Part shown: positions 58,701 to 63,291 of the stretch, piece by piece | Layout: each line of letters opens with the position of its first letter | How positions within the stretch are numbered: position 1 is the first letter of the stretch | Assembly (NCBI GenBank): GCA_037043455.1 | Contig: JAWPHD010010292.1 | Coordinates: forward strand, 31,222-95,221 | Length of the DNA stretch: 64,000 nt | Direction of reading: 5' to 3' | Source: Cyrtodaria siliqua | Taxonomy: Eukaryota > Mollusca > Bivalvia > Adapedonta > Hiatellidae | Translations under genes and position numbers: made by a program | The notes under the pieces: generated by a model | Seen by the model: the letters and a program-made list of their open reading frames with translations, nothing else | Database searches by the model: none | Told to the model about the DNA's origin: nothing

Positions 58701-61585
58701 AACCAGGTTCTATGTGCACAAACCTCACTCTTATCCTATTTTATCCATATTGGATTCATCTTAAATTGTAGAGTCACATAGACCTCAACGACATATTTAA
58801 ATAATACACAGTATGTAGACAGATTTATAGTTTAACGCGCCCTCCGCTCCAAACCTCGCCCCACGCCCCCACCCCCACCCCGTCTCCCTTTTTGCCACTG
58901 ACTATTCAAAGGAGGTACCCATATGGTCAACCCTTTTATGTTTGGCCTCTATGTTTCCTTGTAATTGTTGTTTGTTTTATATGCGCGTTTTGGGGTTGAC
59001 TGTGTTTTGTGAATGCTACATTTTCTTTTCTACTGGTATACCTTTTATTGCAGAATTTCTGATTTTACAAATGAAGTATATTCACTTTCACATTAGAAAG
59101 GGAAATAACATATACTTGTTAAAGGAGCGCGCTGAAAGCACTGAAAGCTTGAAGTATTTATTAACACCTCCATTGATTAATCCAGTACCATTTTGATTAT
59201 AAAACGTCGAATATAATTCATAAAAGGAAATATTATTTGAAGATTTAAATTGATTTCGTTATTCTACCATAGGTTTAAATATATTCTTGGTATAATATAA
59301 GTACTAAAAATGATTTGCATATATGCAAATAATGTAGAAAAAGGACGTCATGAGTTTAAAAATAAATCAAAATGTCCGTGTTTAGCTCTACATGCCAAGG
59401 GCCAGCAGAGCTTATGGGATGGTGTGTTGTCCGTCTTCCGTCGTCCGTCATCCGTTGTCTGTCGTCCGTCCGTCCGTCAACTTTTAACTCGTTAAGACGA
59501 TAGGGCGTTCGTTTTTCATCCGACCTTTGCCAAACTTAAACAAATTGTTAATATCAATAAAAGCTCGGACGACTTCGAAAAACAGCCAGATCGGACCAGT
59601 GACACTGGAGTTATGGCCCTTGATTTAGTTAAAAACGCTATATTGCTATGTTTTGCCTCGTTAAGACGATAGGGCCTTCATTTTTCATCCTATCTTTACT
59701 AAACTTTACCACATTGTTAATATTAATGTAAGCTCAAACTAGTCTAAAAACCAGCCATATCGGACCAGTAACAGCGGAGTTATGGCCCTTGATTTAGTTA
59801 AAAATGCTATATTGCTATATTTTGCCTCGTTAAGACAATAGGGCCTTCATTTTTCATCCTATCTTTACCAAACGTTACCACATTGTTAATATTAATGAAA
59901 GCTCGAACAAGTCCGAAAACCAGGTATATCAAACCAGTAACAGCGGAGTTATGGCCCTTGATTTAGTTAAACATGCTATATTTTGCCTTGTTAAGACGAT
60001 AGGGGCTTCAATGTTCATTCGATCTTTACGAAACTTTATCAGATTGTTAATGTTGTTGTAAGCTCGAACAAGTTTGAAAACCAGCCATATCAAACAGGTA
60101 ACAGTGGAGTTATGTTCCTTGATTTAGTAAAAAAACACTATATTTTGACTCTTTAAGAGGATTGGGGCTTCATTGTTCATCCGATCTTTACCAACTTTTA
60201 TCAGATAGTTAATATCAATAAAAGTTCAGAGAAGTTTGAAAACCATTTATATCGGACCAGTACCAGCGGAGTTATGGCCATTGCCTTAGTTCAAAATGCT
60301 ATATTTTGCCTCGTTAAGACGATAGCGCCTTCATTTTTCATACGATCTTTACCAAACTTTATCAGATTGTTAATGTCAATGAAAGCTCGGTCAAGTTTGA
60401 AAACCAGCTATATCGGACCAGTAACAGTGGAGTTATGACCCTTGATTTAGTTAAAAATGCTATATTTTGCCTTGTTAACATAATAGGGGCTTCATTATTC
60501 ATCCGATCTTTATCAAACTTTATCAGATTGTTAATGTTGTTGAAATCTCAAAAAAGTTTGAAAACCAGCCATATCGGACCAGTTACAATGAAGTTATGGC
60601 CCTTGATTTAGTTAAAAATGCTATATTTTGTCTCGTTAAGACGATTGGGGCTTCATTGTTCATCCGATCTTTACCAAACTTTATCAGATTGTTAATATTA
60701 ATAAAAGCTCGGAAAAGTTCGAAAACCATTTATATCGGACCAGTAACAGCGGAGTTATGGCCCTCGATTTTGTTAAAATGCTATAATTTGCCTCGTCATA
60801 CGCTAGGGCCTTCATTTTGCATCTGATCTTTGCCAAACTTTACCAGATTTTATGACTTTCATTTTTAGCTCTACTGGCCAAAGGAAAGTTTGAAAATCAG
60901 CCAGATCGGATCAGTAACTGCGGAGTTGTGGCCCTTGATTTAGTTAAAAATGCTATATTTTGCCCCGTTAGTACAATAGGGCCTTCATTTTGCATCAGAT
61001 CTTACTGATCTTAGCTCTACTGACCAAGTTCGAAAACGAGCCAGATCGGACCAGTAACAGAGGAGTTATGGCTCTTGTTTAGTTAAAAATGCTATATTTT
61101 GCCTCGTTAATATGGTAGGGCCTTCGTTTGTCATCTGATCTTTACCAAACTTTACCAGATTCTTTAGTTATGGCCCTTGATTTAGTTAAAAATGCTGTAT
61201 TTGCCCCAAATCTTTTTAAAAAAACACGTAAATTGCAGTCACTCGCTTCATTGATGTTATAATAGCCATGTTAGCCAGTAGAGCGTCGCAACGACTTCTA
61301 ATGAATGTTATAACAGTTAATATATAATAAAAAATAGATCTAGTTCTTCTAACGTTTTCTATGATATTGAAATTGCATGTTATCGGCATTTCATTTTATC
61401 GGCATTTATATTCATATTGTTCTCGTTTTAATTGTATCATTATGTTTAAATAACATCTGACATGATTAATTCAGTTCCTCATGCATTGTACTTCGCCTTT
61501 ATATATTCAGGTACCACTGGAGTTGCAACATTTAGGATTTTTAAGACCAACTCTTCCGATACAATTGCGTCTCCAGGCAAGATGA
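25722..61585 (+). CDS. Cytochrome P450, CYP3/CYP5-like (clan 3), complete 14-exon gene
   Basis: Predicted ER-anchored haem-thiolate monooxygenase that would take electrons from NADPH-P450 reductase; substrate unknown. Coding exons: 25722-25780, 27996-28092, 29932-29984, 30504-30600, 39237-39353, 40792-40874, 41392-41543, 44296-44420, 45819-45942, 48268-48425, 53554-53642, 56610-56747, 58133-58283, 61511-61585. All junctions are GT-AG and every split codon restores a sensible residue, giving 505 residues, the usual CYP3 length. Landmarks: hydrophobic N-terminus (residues about 11-23), PGPTP hinge 35-39, WKRTR C-helix 123-127, AGMETS I-helix 319-324 (acid-Thr pair present), ExxR E375/R378, PDRF 429-432, FGAGPRNCIG with haem ligand C451. 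No stop or frameshift, so it looks functional. Assignment to CYP3 rather than CYP5 is from remembered family patterns. Splice sites were placed by eye, without transcripts. Confidence 0.93.
25845..26118 (+). repeat. tRNA-derived SINE (S1), fullest copy, in intron 1
   Basis: Head GGGCTGGCGTGGGGCAGTCG with an A-box-like start, then GGATTCGTAACCGGAGGCC and GGGTTTAATCCTCCG (degenerate B box). Body ACGTAAACCGGGCGGTCCCG, tail CCTATGTATCCTTCCCCGGG, GATGAGCCGTGTTAAACAAC and an ATTCAATTCA end. Relatives at 1065, 20480, 46108 and 57468. Confidence 0.75.
26155..26430 (+). repeat. Poly-C tracts with a 120-bp tandem duplication
   Basis: C-rich runs at 26155-26212 and 26311-26334 each precede the same text (TAGATATGCTCTTTCAACTT, CGGACCGTTCCATCCAG, GGCTCAGAATTCCAATACTT). 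Long G/C homopolymers can form quadruplexes and are error-prone in assembly. Confidence 0.85.
26476..26962. mobile_element. 0.49 kb element with terminal inverted repeats (family H)
   Basis: Left CTATATAGGTGTACCGGAAG and right CTTCCGGTATGCCTATAGAG pair as inverted repeats for about 25 bp with three or so mismatches, extending to AAAT/ATTT. Interior has no ORF of note. Related interior text at 18840-19260 and 46590-46960; the left terminus is echoed at 25528-25550 before gene 2's start. Confidence 0.65.
26990..27050. repeat. Short inverted repeat
   Basis: CTATGAAGAGA and TCTCTTCATAG separated by about 21 bases; a possible small hairpin. No other function seen. Confidence 0.6.
27340..27376 (+). 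repeat. (ACGC/ACAC)n microsatellite
   Basis: GACGCACGCACACACACACA followed by CGCACGCATGCACGCAC. The rest of 27060-27820 shows no feature I can support. Confidence 0.8.
27821..27990 (+). repeat. Family A tail ending at exon 2's acceptor
   Basis: CACTGCCGTTCCAAGGCAAT, CCTATTGTCAACCAGTTTAT and CCTGAATGCTACATTTCCTG match the family A tail. The match fades within 30 bp of the exon 2 acceptor, so the polypyrimidine stretch is at least next to, and perhaps made of, element DNA. Confidence 0.6.
27996..28092 (+). CDS. P450 gene 2, coding exon 2 (proline-rich hinge)
   Basis: Residues 21-52, including basic FTKLRR, then GIPGPTPWPFFGN, the conserved hinge that follows the P450 anchor. Acceptor is TTCAG at 27991-27995, donor GTATGA at 28093. 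The exon is squeezed between a family A tail (ending just upstream) and a family E block that begins within about 10 bp of the donor. Confidence 0.85.
28093..29870 (+). mobile_element. Family E element, intron 2
   Basis: First part: about four units of about 155-180 bp (CAGCGGAGTTATGGCCCTTG, GTTTGCCTCGCTAAGACAAC, TTTACCAAACTTTACCA). Second part: about five units of about 170 bp (GGATTTCAACGAAACTTGG, GATGATCAGTACCAAGCC, GTGTTCCGGTTGAATGATTT). Terminus CAGTAGAGCTGAACAGGCCC, TCTTGGGCCTCTTG. The TAGCTCTAC start is missing; it begins at the exon 2 donor. Confidence 0.75.
29932..29984 (+). CDS. P450 gene 2, coding exon 3
   Basis: Residues 53-69 plus two bases of codon 70; ends in KKYGKVYG, the KKYGKVWG-like A-helix signature of CYP3 enzymes. 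Acceptor TTATTAAG is weak in pyrimidines; donor is GTATGT. Codon GG+A joins to exon 4 as Gly70. Confidence 0.85.
30504..30600 (+). CDS. P450 gene 2, coding exon 4
   Basis: Residues 71-102, beginning RYQGFIKNVVVTDPEVLKSI, the beta-1 region and B-helix entry typical of CYP3 proteins. Acceptor is TTTTTCAG, donor GTGAGT at 30601. Intron 4, which follows, is the longest in the gene at about 8.6 kb. Confidence 0.9.
30845..30920 (+). repeat. Two-copy direct repeat in intron 4
   Basis: AACAGCGGTGAATACAGATG CAACTGAAGAAA-type unit (about 36 bp) twice in tandem. Otherwise 30601-31255 shows nothing recognisable. Confidence 0.8.
31256..31447. repeat. Family A scrap joined to a family E scrap
   Basis: GTCCTATTGTCCACCCTTTT resembles the family A tail. 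31340-31430 is family E unit text in reverse (AAATCAAGGGCCATAACTCT, GCTAGAGCTTTCATTGGCAT). They lie directly before the 43-bp array. Confidence 0.55.
31448..36695 (+). repeat. 43-bp minisatellite, about 120 copies, intron 4
   Basis: Unit: TGATCCTTGAATGCTACATT, TCCAGTTCTGGTTTGGTTGA and CTC. Many point variants (CTCGGATCC with a BamHI-type site, GAAAGC for GAATGC, TTAGTTGAC) recur in blocks, and long stretches near 31.6-33.0 and 34.1-35.2 kb share the same succession of variants, so multi-unit segments were duplicated. The unit equals part of the family A tail. Makes up most of the 8.6 kb intron 4. Confidence 0.97.
36755..36920 (+). repeat. Two-copy tandem repeat, about 80 bp
   Basis: GAACTGATTGACACTGACGG and GATATGGGAACATACATCTT each occur twice between 36785 and 36915. 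Confidence 0.85.
36945..37215 (-). repeat. tRNA-derived SINE, minus strand, intron 4
   Basis: Minus strand: CCTGCAGGTTCGAATCCCAC supplies a clean B box at about 37120-37140, the body ends GTTAAACACTAAACAAACAA with an (AAAC)n tail. The head (CGTGTTCAAGAGGGTATAGA) is a poor A box. Different subfamily from S2, though the 3' end style is shared. Confidence 0.65.
37370..38997 (+). pseudogene. LINE ORF2 remnant: RT thumb, RNase H, zinc motif
   Basis: Frames shift at about 37790 and 38090. Part 1 (to 37790): WSDENGFKFSKSKTNCMHFC, DETKFLGLIFDRKLTFIQHL and YRSLIRSKLDYGS, the RT region after the catalytic box. Part 2: AFGAFRTSPAESLYVEANEP. Part 3, RNase H: HIYTDGSK, SAELKAIELAL, FSDSLSSLQAL and WLPSHVRIRGNDRAD hold the D-E-D-D set. 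Then CIPCFAPLTVKHILLEC, a C-X2-C-X7-H-X4-C motif, and stop. The RT catalytic Asp pair is lost by truncation; the copy is dead. Confidence 0.8.
37370..39130 (+). mobile_element. 5'-truncated LINE with RT end, RNase H and CCHC motif, intron 4
   Basis: Non-LTR retrotransposon remnant. It runs from late in the reverse transcriptase through an RNase H domain to the ORF stop near 38997 and an AT-rich 3' untranslated part to about 39130. RNase H-bearing clades (I, R1, LOA, Ingi and allies, or a jockey-like relative) are the candidates. It ends about 100 bp before exon 5's acceptor, in the same orientation as the P450 gene. Confidence 0.8.
39237..39353 (+). CDS. P450 gene 2, coding exon 5 (C-helix)
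   Basis: Residues 103-141. Contains WKRTRNILTPTFSAGKLKH, matching the CYP3 C-helix, where Trp and Arg contact haem propionates. Acceptor is GCTTCAG, donor GTAAGA. It lies roughly 100 bp past the 3' end of an inserted LINE. Confidence 0.92.
39354..40791. other. Intron 5, nothing recognised
   Basis: No repeat family, ORF or motif I can support. The short ORFs have no codon pattern or homology I recognise. Confidence 0.3.
40792..40874 (+). CDS. P450 gene 2, coding exon 6
   Basis: Residues 142-168 plus two bases of codon 169 (MISTINKNADVLTSVLFKH...MVK), the D-helix region. I chose donor GTACGT at 40875 because GA+C then gives Asp169 and the KD pair usual in CYP3 proteins at this junction. Using the next GTAAAT would break the phase. 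Confidence 0.87.
41100..41285 (+). repeat. Family A tail scrap, intron 6
   Basis: AAGGCGGTAGCCCTATTGTC, TTGTTTGTCTGTTTGCGTGT and GGAATGCTACGTTCCCTGTC then CCGATCTTTTTATATTTC match 5420-5575 closely. Ends about 100 bp before exon 7's acceptor. Confidence 0.8.
41392..41543 (+). CDS. P450 gene 2, coding exon 7
   Basis: Residues 170-219 plus one base of codon 220; YISHFTIDTIAATAFSIDIG covers the E-helix and F-region entry. Acceptor is GCTGCAG, donor GTAAAT. The last 40 or so bases together with the donor recur three times in intron 7 (see 41567-42013). Confidence 0.92.
41567..42013 (+). repeat. Three partial copies of exon 7's 3' end and donor, intron 7
   Basis: The exon 7 end (AACAGTAGCAAACGGGGAGC, TGTAGCAATGGTTCTTACTG, then GTAAATAAAG) recurs at about 41567-41625, 41847-41913 and 41956-42013 with small changes. 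The third copy keeps GTAAATAAAG; the first has lost the donor. They are decayed as coding sequence (small indels). Confidence 0.85.
42321..42440 (-). repeat. SINE-type 3' scrap, intron 7
   Basis: CTAGCTGAAAATGGAGA is doubled at 42321-42353. 42355-42435 in reverse reads GGGTTTTACAGCGCACCAAC and AGGAATGAACATTCC, as at 22180-22270. Confidence 0.55.
42958..43900 (+). mobile_element. Family C relative with five 185-bp tandem units, intron 7
   Basis: Opens with a hairpin (CTCGCCTTTTCGCTTTTCGA against AAAAAGGCGAG), then CCGGCGGCGGCG. Then five units marked by GGAAGGTATATATCTCCAAT, GAACATTCACTGGGGTAACC and CACCAATGACCTTGACCTTG. Same head style as 12690, different tandem block. Confidence 0.7.
44050..44290 (-). 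repeat. S2-type SINE fragment abutting exon 8
   Basis: AAGGTTATATATGACGTGCG and TTTTTGGTGGAGGCAGACCA resemble the S2 body in reverse (25100-25140). It runs to within a few bases of the exon 8 acceptor, so the intron 7 3' end is partly element-derived. Confidence 0.5.
44296..44420 (+). CDS. P450 gene 2, coding exon 8
   Basis: Completes codon 220 (Ala) and encodes 221-261: LIPGIGPLLFKLGISFW, then a charged stretch with FFEQMGKNLIAERK. This is the F-G loop and G-helix, variable among P450s and often part of the substrate channel. Acceptor is ATTTCAG, donor GTAAGT. A SINE-like fragment runs up to the acceptor. Confidence 0.9.
44421..45240. other. Intron 8, first half, nothing recognised
   Basis: AT-rich. 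A scrap near 44985-45060 (GGACAGGATATGTAGCATTC, AACACGAGTCAACCAAAACA) resembles a decayed family A tail in reverse. No gene signal. Confidence 0.35.
45242..45425 (-). pseudogene. LINE ORF C-terminal scrap
   Basis: Minus strand reads IVQWNALPEDVILMHDLNKF then KHAVSRI and a stop, the form (FPRTIxxWNSLPxxVxxxxxLxxFK) that ends the ORF2 of many jockey/CR1/L2-type elements. The upstream part is frameshifted or missing. Confidence 0.5.
45819..45942 (+). CDS. P450 gene 2, coding exon 9
   Basis: Residues 262-302 plus one base of codon 303: KHADFLEMMLNAEFDEAKRE..., matching the DFLQLM H-helix entry of CYP3 proteins. The second half is polar and variable, as expected before the I-helix. Acceptor is TTTGTAG, donor GTAACT. 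Confidence 0.88.
46108..46360 (+). repeat. S1 SINE copy, intron 9
   Basis: Head ACGATGGACTTGAAAACGTG with GGATTCAAGCCTC (B-box-like), body GACACTTTCCCTTAGCATC, tail CATGTATCCTTCACCTCTCT and CCGTTAAACAACATTCAGTT. Confidence 0.65.
46430..47760. repeat. Cluster of family D and family H-like repeat copies in intron 9
   Basis: GTGTTATTAC-type segments occur near 46470 (plus), around 47101-47200 (minus) and 47370-47560 (plus), each linked to ATTACCTCTCATGAAC-like text seen at 2472 and 57908. Between them, 46590-46960 holds CATGACCCCATTTTTCTG, akin to 26620-26670 and 18990-19010. No ORF worth reporting. Confidence 0.5.
47761..48267. other. Intron 9, end; nothing recognised
   Basis: AT-rich, no repeat or ORF supported. 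Same for 48426-49350 in intron 10, apart from a short ATATATATAT run near 49052. Confidence 0.3.
48268..48425 (+). CDS. P450 gene 2, coding exon 10 (I-helix)
   Basis: Completes Gln303 and encodes 304-355. LTDEEINGQIFGFFLAGMET carries the oxygen-activation motif AGMETS (E322, T323), followed by LALHPDIDEKLVEEI, the J-helix. Acceptor is ATTGCAG; the donor is GTACAA, weaker than its neighbours. Confidence 0.93.
49351..52943 (+). mobile_element. Family E element with both ends, intron 10, split by a nested insertion
   Basis: Start TTTAGCTCTACTGGTCCAGC, AGAGCTTATGGGATGGCGAG. Units of the 155-bp type (to 49656 and from 51168 to about 51860), then units of the 170-bp type (GGATTTCAACGAAACTTGGC, GATCAGTACCAAGCCTAG). 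End AAGTAGAGCGATACAGGCCC, TCTTGGGCCTCTTG. Terminal GCTCTAC / GTAGAGC are inverted. No ORF beyond repeats. Confidence 0.8.
49657..51167. mobile_element. 1.5 kb insertion inside the family E element, type unknown
   Basis: The 155-bp unit text breaks after TATCAATGAAAG (49656) and resumes with GGACAAGTTCGAAAACCAGC (51170), as one unit would read across. The inserted DNA is single-copy-looking, AT-rich, without long ORF or clear inverted ends. AGAAGTATCCAAATA(G/A)CATTTATTCATATT is doubled at 49989-50042. Confidence 0.6.
52944..53553. other. Intron 10, end, with a short CTGGTCCTTT repeat
   Basis: TTTCTGGTCCTTTCTGGTGT repeats two to three times at 53421-53482. 53280-53420 has family A-like scraps (TGAGGTTTGGTGCATTTT, ATGCTACATTCTGCTTATCC). 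Nothing else seen. Confidence 0.45.
53554..53642 (+). CDS. P450 gene 2, coding exon 11 (K-helix)
   Basis: Residues 356-384 plus two bases of codon 385. KLKYMDQFINEVLRVYPP contains the invariant ExxR (E375, R378). Acceptor is TTCATAG, donor GTAATA. GC+G gives Ala385 with exon 12. Confidence 0.93.
53643..54930. other. Intron 11, first part
   Basis: (ACGC)n microsatellite at 53944-53962. GGGGAGGGGTGTATTTGG near 54760 and again near 54833 marks a short imperfect duplication. No gene signal. Confidence 0.4.
54915..55310 (+). repeat. Family G-like unit and simple repeats, intron 11
   Basis: TTGTAGTTTCAGAGAAGAAG and CACTATATAAGTCTATGTAA match the family G unit junction (18350-18410 in sense). (CAT)n at about 55168-55183 and a CAC-rich stretch 55225-55270 follow. 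Confidence 0.5.
55395..56495 (+). mobile_element. Second LINE, 5'-truncated, jockey/CR1/L2-like, intron 11
   Basis: Begins just before the RT catalytic box and runs through the ORF end (56223) and a 3' untranslated part to an (AGA)n tail at 56478-56492, a microsatellite-type LINE end. Different from the RNase H LINE at 37370: no RNase H follows the RT. Confidence 0.8.
55400..56223 (+). pseudogene. RT C-terminal half, with stops and frameshifts
   Basis: VRLFADDCVIYREV holds the F-A-D-D catalytic box at about 55405-55445, followed at once by TGA. A TAG/TAA-type stop near 55503 interrupts ...LAHW-QRWKMSFN. Then NIDKCHIMHITRSRKTINTT, TYLGVEFTSDLSW, a frameshift near 55680, SLGFLKRNLHAARSETK, YCSIVRPTLEYSSSVWDPYH and KLEGVQRRAARFVCN, a second frameshift near 55920, and FPRTITAWNSLPSHVV to the stop. 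Dead copy. Confidence 0.85.
56610..56747 (+). CDS. P450 gene 2, coding exon 12 (beta-2 and meander)
   Basis: Residues 386-430 plus two bases of Arg431. MTIPKGSVVVIPVWMIQHSE and NFPNPEKFDPD are the standard IPKG and PEKF(x)P signatures; PDRF is completed across the next junction. Acceptor is GTCCTCAG, donor GTAAGA. Confidence 0.93.
56850..57055 (+). repeat. End of a dispersed element with GGTGGGCTCAGGTGAGCTAA, intron 12
   Basis: ATTCCTGTGAAGTTTTATCA, GTGGTTTCTGAGGAGAAGGT, GACGACGGACAAAGAGTGAT, CCCAATAGATCACCTCATAG, then a short CTCAGGTGGG repeat and GAGCTAATAA. It has the same end logic (GACGGAC run, then a GAGCTAA terminus) as families E and G. Confidence 0.6.
57468..57675 (+). repeat. tRNA-derived SINE (S1) in intron 12 of gene 2
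   Basis: Head with an A-box-like ACCAAGTGGCTAGCACG, S1 tail GTGTATCCTTCTCCTCTCTC and ending GATCCGCTAAACAACAATT. Orthologous to 1065-1240 through the segmental duplication. Confidence 0.6.
58133..58283 (+). CDS. P450 gene 2, coding exon 13 (haem-binding loop)
   Basis: Completes Arg431 and encodes 432-481. FLSFGAGPRNCIGMRLAL holds the haem-thiolate Cys (C451) and the L-helix. Acceptor is CTTGCAG, donor GTAGGT. Differs from gene 1's exon at four bases, one of them amino-acid changing (Ile for Val). Confidence 0.96.
58325..58528 (+). mobile_element. 0.2 kb insertion, gene 2 copy only (intron 13)
   Basis: Absent at the matching place of gene 1 (2893). Contains ACCAAAGAATCTTTGGTCTG (itself a palindrome), then CCAAAGGATCTCTGGTCTGG and CCAAAGAATCTCTGCAGGG at about 50-bp spacing, followed by GGGGAAATTTCCCC. 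Confidence 0.65.
59379..61285 (+). mobile_element. Family E element, 1.9 kb, gene 2 copy only (intron 13)
   Basis: Starts TTTAGCTCTACATGCCAAGG, GCAGAGCTTATGGGATGG and TCCGTC repeats, then about eight 155-180 bp units (GCGGAGTTATGGCCCTTGAT, GACGATAGGGCCTTCATTTT, CGATCTTTACCAAACTTTA). Two internal repeats of the start motif (60867, 61012). End TTAGCCAGTAGAGCG. Gene 1 reads AATGTCCG, 14-16 bases, CGCAACGACTTC here, giving a near-empty site. Confidence 0.85.
61511..61585 (+). CDS. P450 gene 2, coding exon 14 (C-terminus)
   Basis: Residues 482-505 and the TGA stop: VPLELQ, RPTLPIQLRLQAR, the C-terminal beta-strand that follows KTQ in CYP3 proteins. Acceptor is TATTCAG. A possible AATAAA lies at 61676. 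Confidence 0.9.
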   Translation, partial: VPLELQHLGFLRPTLPIQLRLQAR

Positions 61586-61675
61586 ACTATGTATCAACGC
61601 TATTGGTGATATAGACAAGGGTTTTATCCGATGTAAAAGTAGTTCTTCAGTAACAATCTTTAATAGAACACGAAC

Positions 61676-61681
61676 AATAAA
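61676..61681 (+). promoter_or_regulatory. Possible poly(A) signal of P450 gene 2
   Basis: AATAAA 91 bases past the stop. The 3' flanks of genes 1 and 2 align for only about 40 bases after their stops, so the two genes would use different signals. Confidence 0.35.
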
Positions 61682-62300
61682 TTTGACTTCAATTATGCCT
61701 TTGTCCTTACAAGATATGGTAGTGAAAATTAGATCAATGTCATATTTATTTTCTATATTCTTGGGAATTTCAGACCGCAAAATGTAAGCAGAAAGCAGAA
61801 ACCCTATTCTGGTTACATTGCACCATTGATTTTCCTTCTTTGTTTTATATAGGACGAATGTATATCAAGAGATAAAATATGCACATGTTTCTCCGTAGAA
61901 ACTTTTAAAACACATATCAATCATAAGATCGAGCGTCCGTCAAAATAAAAATGCAATAAAAACAGGGGGTCATGTATCATGTAAGAACAAGCCAATCTGT
62001 TGAATGACGTCACGTTCTATTTTGACACGTCACAGATAGATTTACCCCATTTCTACTTTCGCTTTTCTGTCTATGTCAATTATAATTAAATATCTCAAAC
62101 AAACACTAATCAATGTTCACAATACATCATTTGGCTGAATTATAGGTAATAATAACAAAAAGCAATCAAAAGTATGCATTTTGTATCACTAGTAAGGAAG
62201 GGAAACGTTTTTTATTAGGCACTATTTGACCATACACCACGGAAGCACAAACGCAATGGTGCAATGTAACCTTCTGCACAATATTCACTGTGACGTTTTA
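61682..62300. other. Downstream flank of gene 2, nothing recognised
   Basis: AT-rich, no further P450 exon or other gene signal. Confidence 0.3.
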
Positions 62301-62304
62301 TTCA

Positions 62305-62371
62305 CCCCCCCCCACCCCCTCACCCTTCCCCTACCCCGCCCCAGCCCCCCCCCCCCCCCCCCCCCCCCCCC
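62305..62371 (+). repeat. Poly-C tract
   Basis: C-rich run with a homopolymer of about 30 C at 62345-62370; prone to length error. Only AT-rich DNA follows to 63088. Confidence 0.85.
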
Positions 62372-63088
62372 AGCCCCACTTAAAACAAATGGCGTAAGAA
62401 TATCGAAACTATCCTTCTGTTAAAATGTAATATCTTAATTATTTAACATTGAAAGGTCTGAAGGTCAATATATATAACTTCATCTTGTTTGAGATTTGAA
62501 ATGACAACTATGTTTCAGTGACATTTTTGTGATTGTGAATATGGACTTGTATTTCGATAGCCCATTCTATCAATCAGTTTCAAAAATAACACAGGGGCTT
62601 AGTATTGGAAACTTGGCAGAAATAAATTAGTTTTACATTAAATTGAATTACCTATTCAGACAATGGGTCTTCCTCATGTTACAATACTGTTTATTTTAAG
62701 GGTACGTAGGCGTGTATTCAAAAAGTTTTATTAACGGGTTCTGAAAAACTAATAACAAAAGAGAAATGATCGTTTGAAAATGGTTCTTTGATGGATATGG
62801 AAGCCGCCATTTTGTACATCATAGTTCTAAGTTACCATATATGGCATATTAATTAATAATGATCATTTACAGCAAATATAATGACAGCGAACCAATACAA
62901 AAGCCTTGTCTGATCGTGCAGTGCTGATCGTGCAGTGCATAATTATACTTAAGTTATACTTCTTTGTCATACAATTGCTGTGCCTTTTTTTCTCTATAAA
63001 TAAGTAACTTTTAATTTTTATAAATATTTCATATCTGGTAATTGAAAACTATGACCTTCAGTGAATAAATATTCCATAAAGGGAAGTT

Positions 63089-63291
63089 GTATTAAAACTT
63101 CATAATGTTACTCTTTCACTCAATATTTCGGCCCCTTGGCCTTTTTCAAGAGATAAAGATATCATATAAAAATGAAATCTTTATCTCCTGAAAAAGACCA
63201 AGGGGCCGAAATGAATTAAATCTTTATCTGTTGAAAAAGGTCAAGGGGCCGAAATATTGAGTAAAAGAGTAACATTATGACGTTTTAAAAC
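63089..63291. mobile_element. Foldback MITE, about 0.2 kb, with a third stem copy
   Basis: Left arm TTAAAACTTCATAATGTTAC, ACTCAATATTTCGGCCCCTT, GGCCTTTTTCAAGAGATAAAG. The right arm is its inverse (GGGGCCGAAATATTGAGTAA, AACATTATGACGTTTTAAAA). Between lies another CTGAAAAAGACCAAGGGGCC copy in the right-arm direction. No ORF; target duplication not resolved. Confidence 0.75.

Larger units (their letters stand above)
57060..61625 (+). repeat. Segmental duplication, copy 2 (3' part of P450 gene 2)
   Basis: Counterpart of 680-4110. The left edge is at the shared TCGAACAGGAGATA; the right edge is some 40 bases past the stop codons. Similarity covers introns and repeats as well as exons, so this is a DNA-level duplication or conversion tract rather than conserved coding sequence. 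Confidence 0.88.

Noticed and set aside
62226..62423. Proline-rich ORF
   Set aside because: Product of the poly-C tract.
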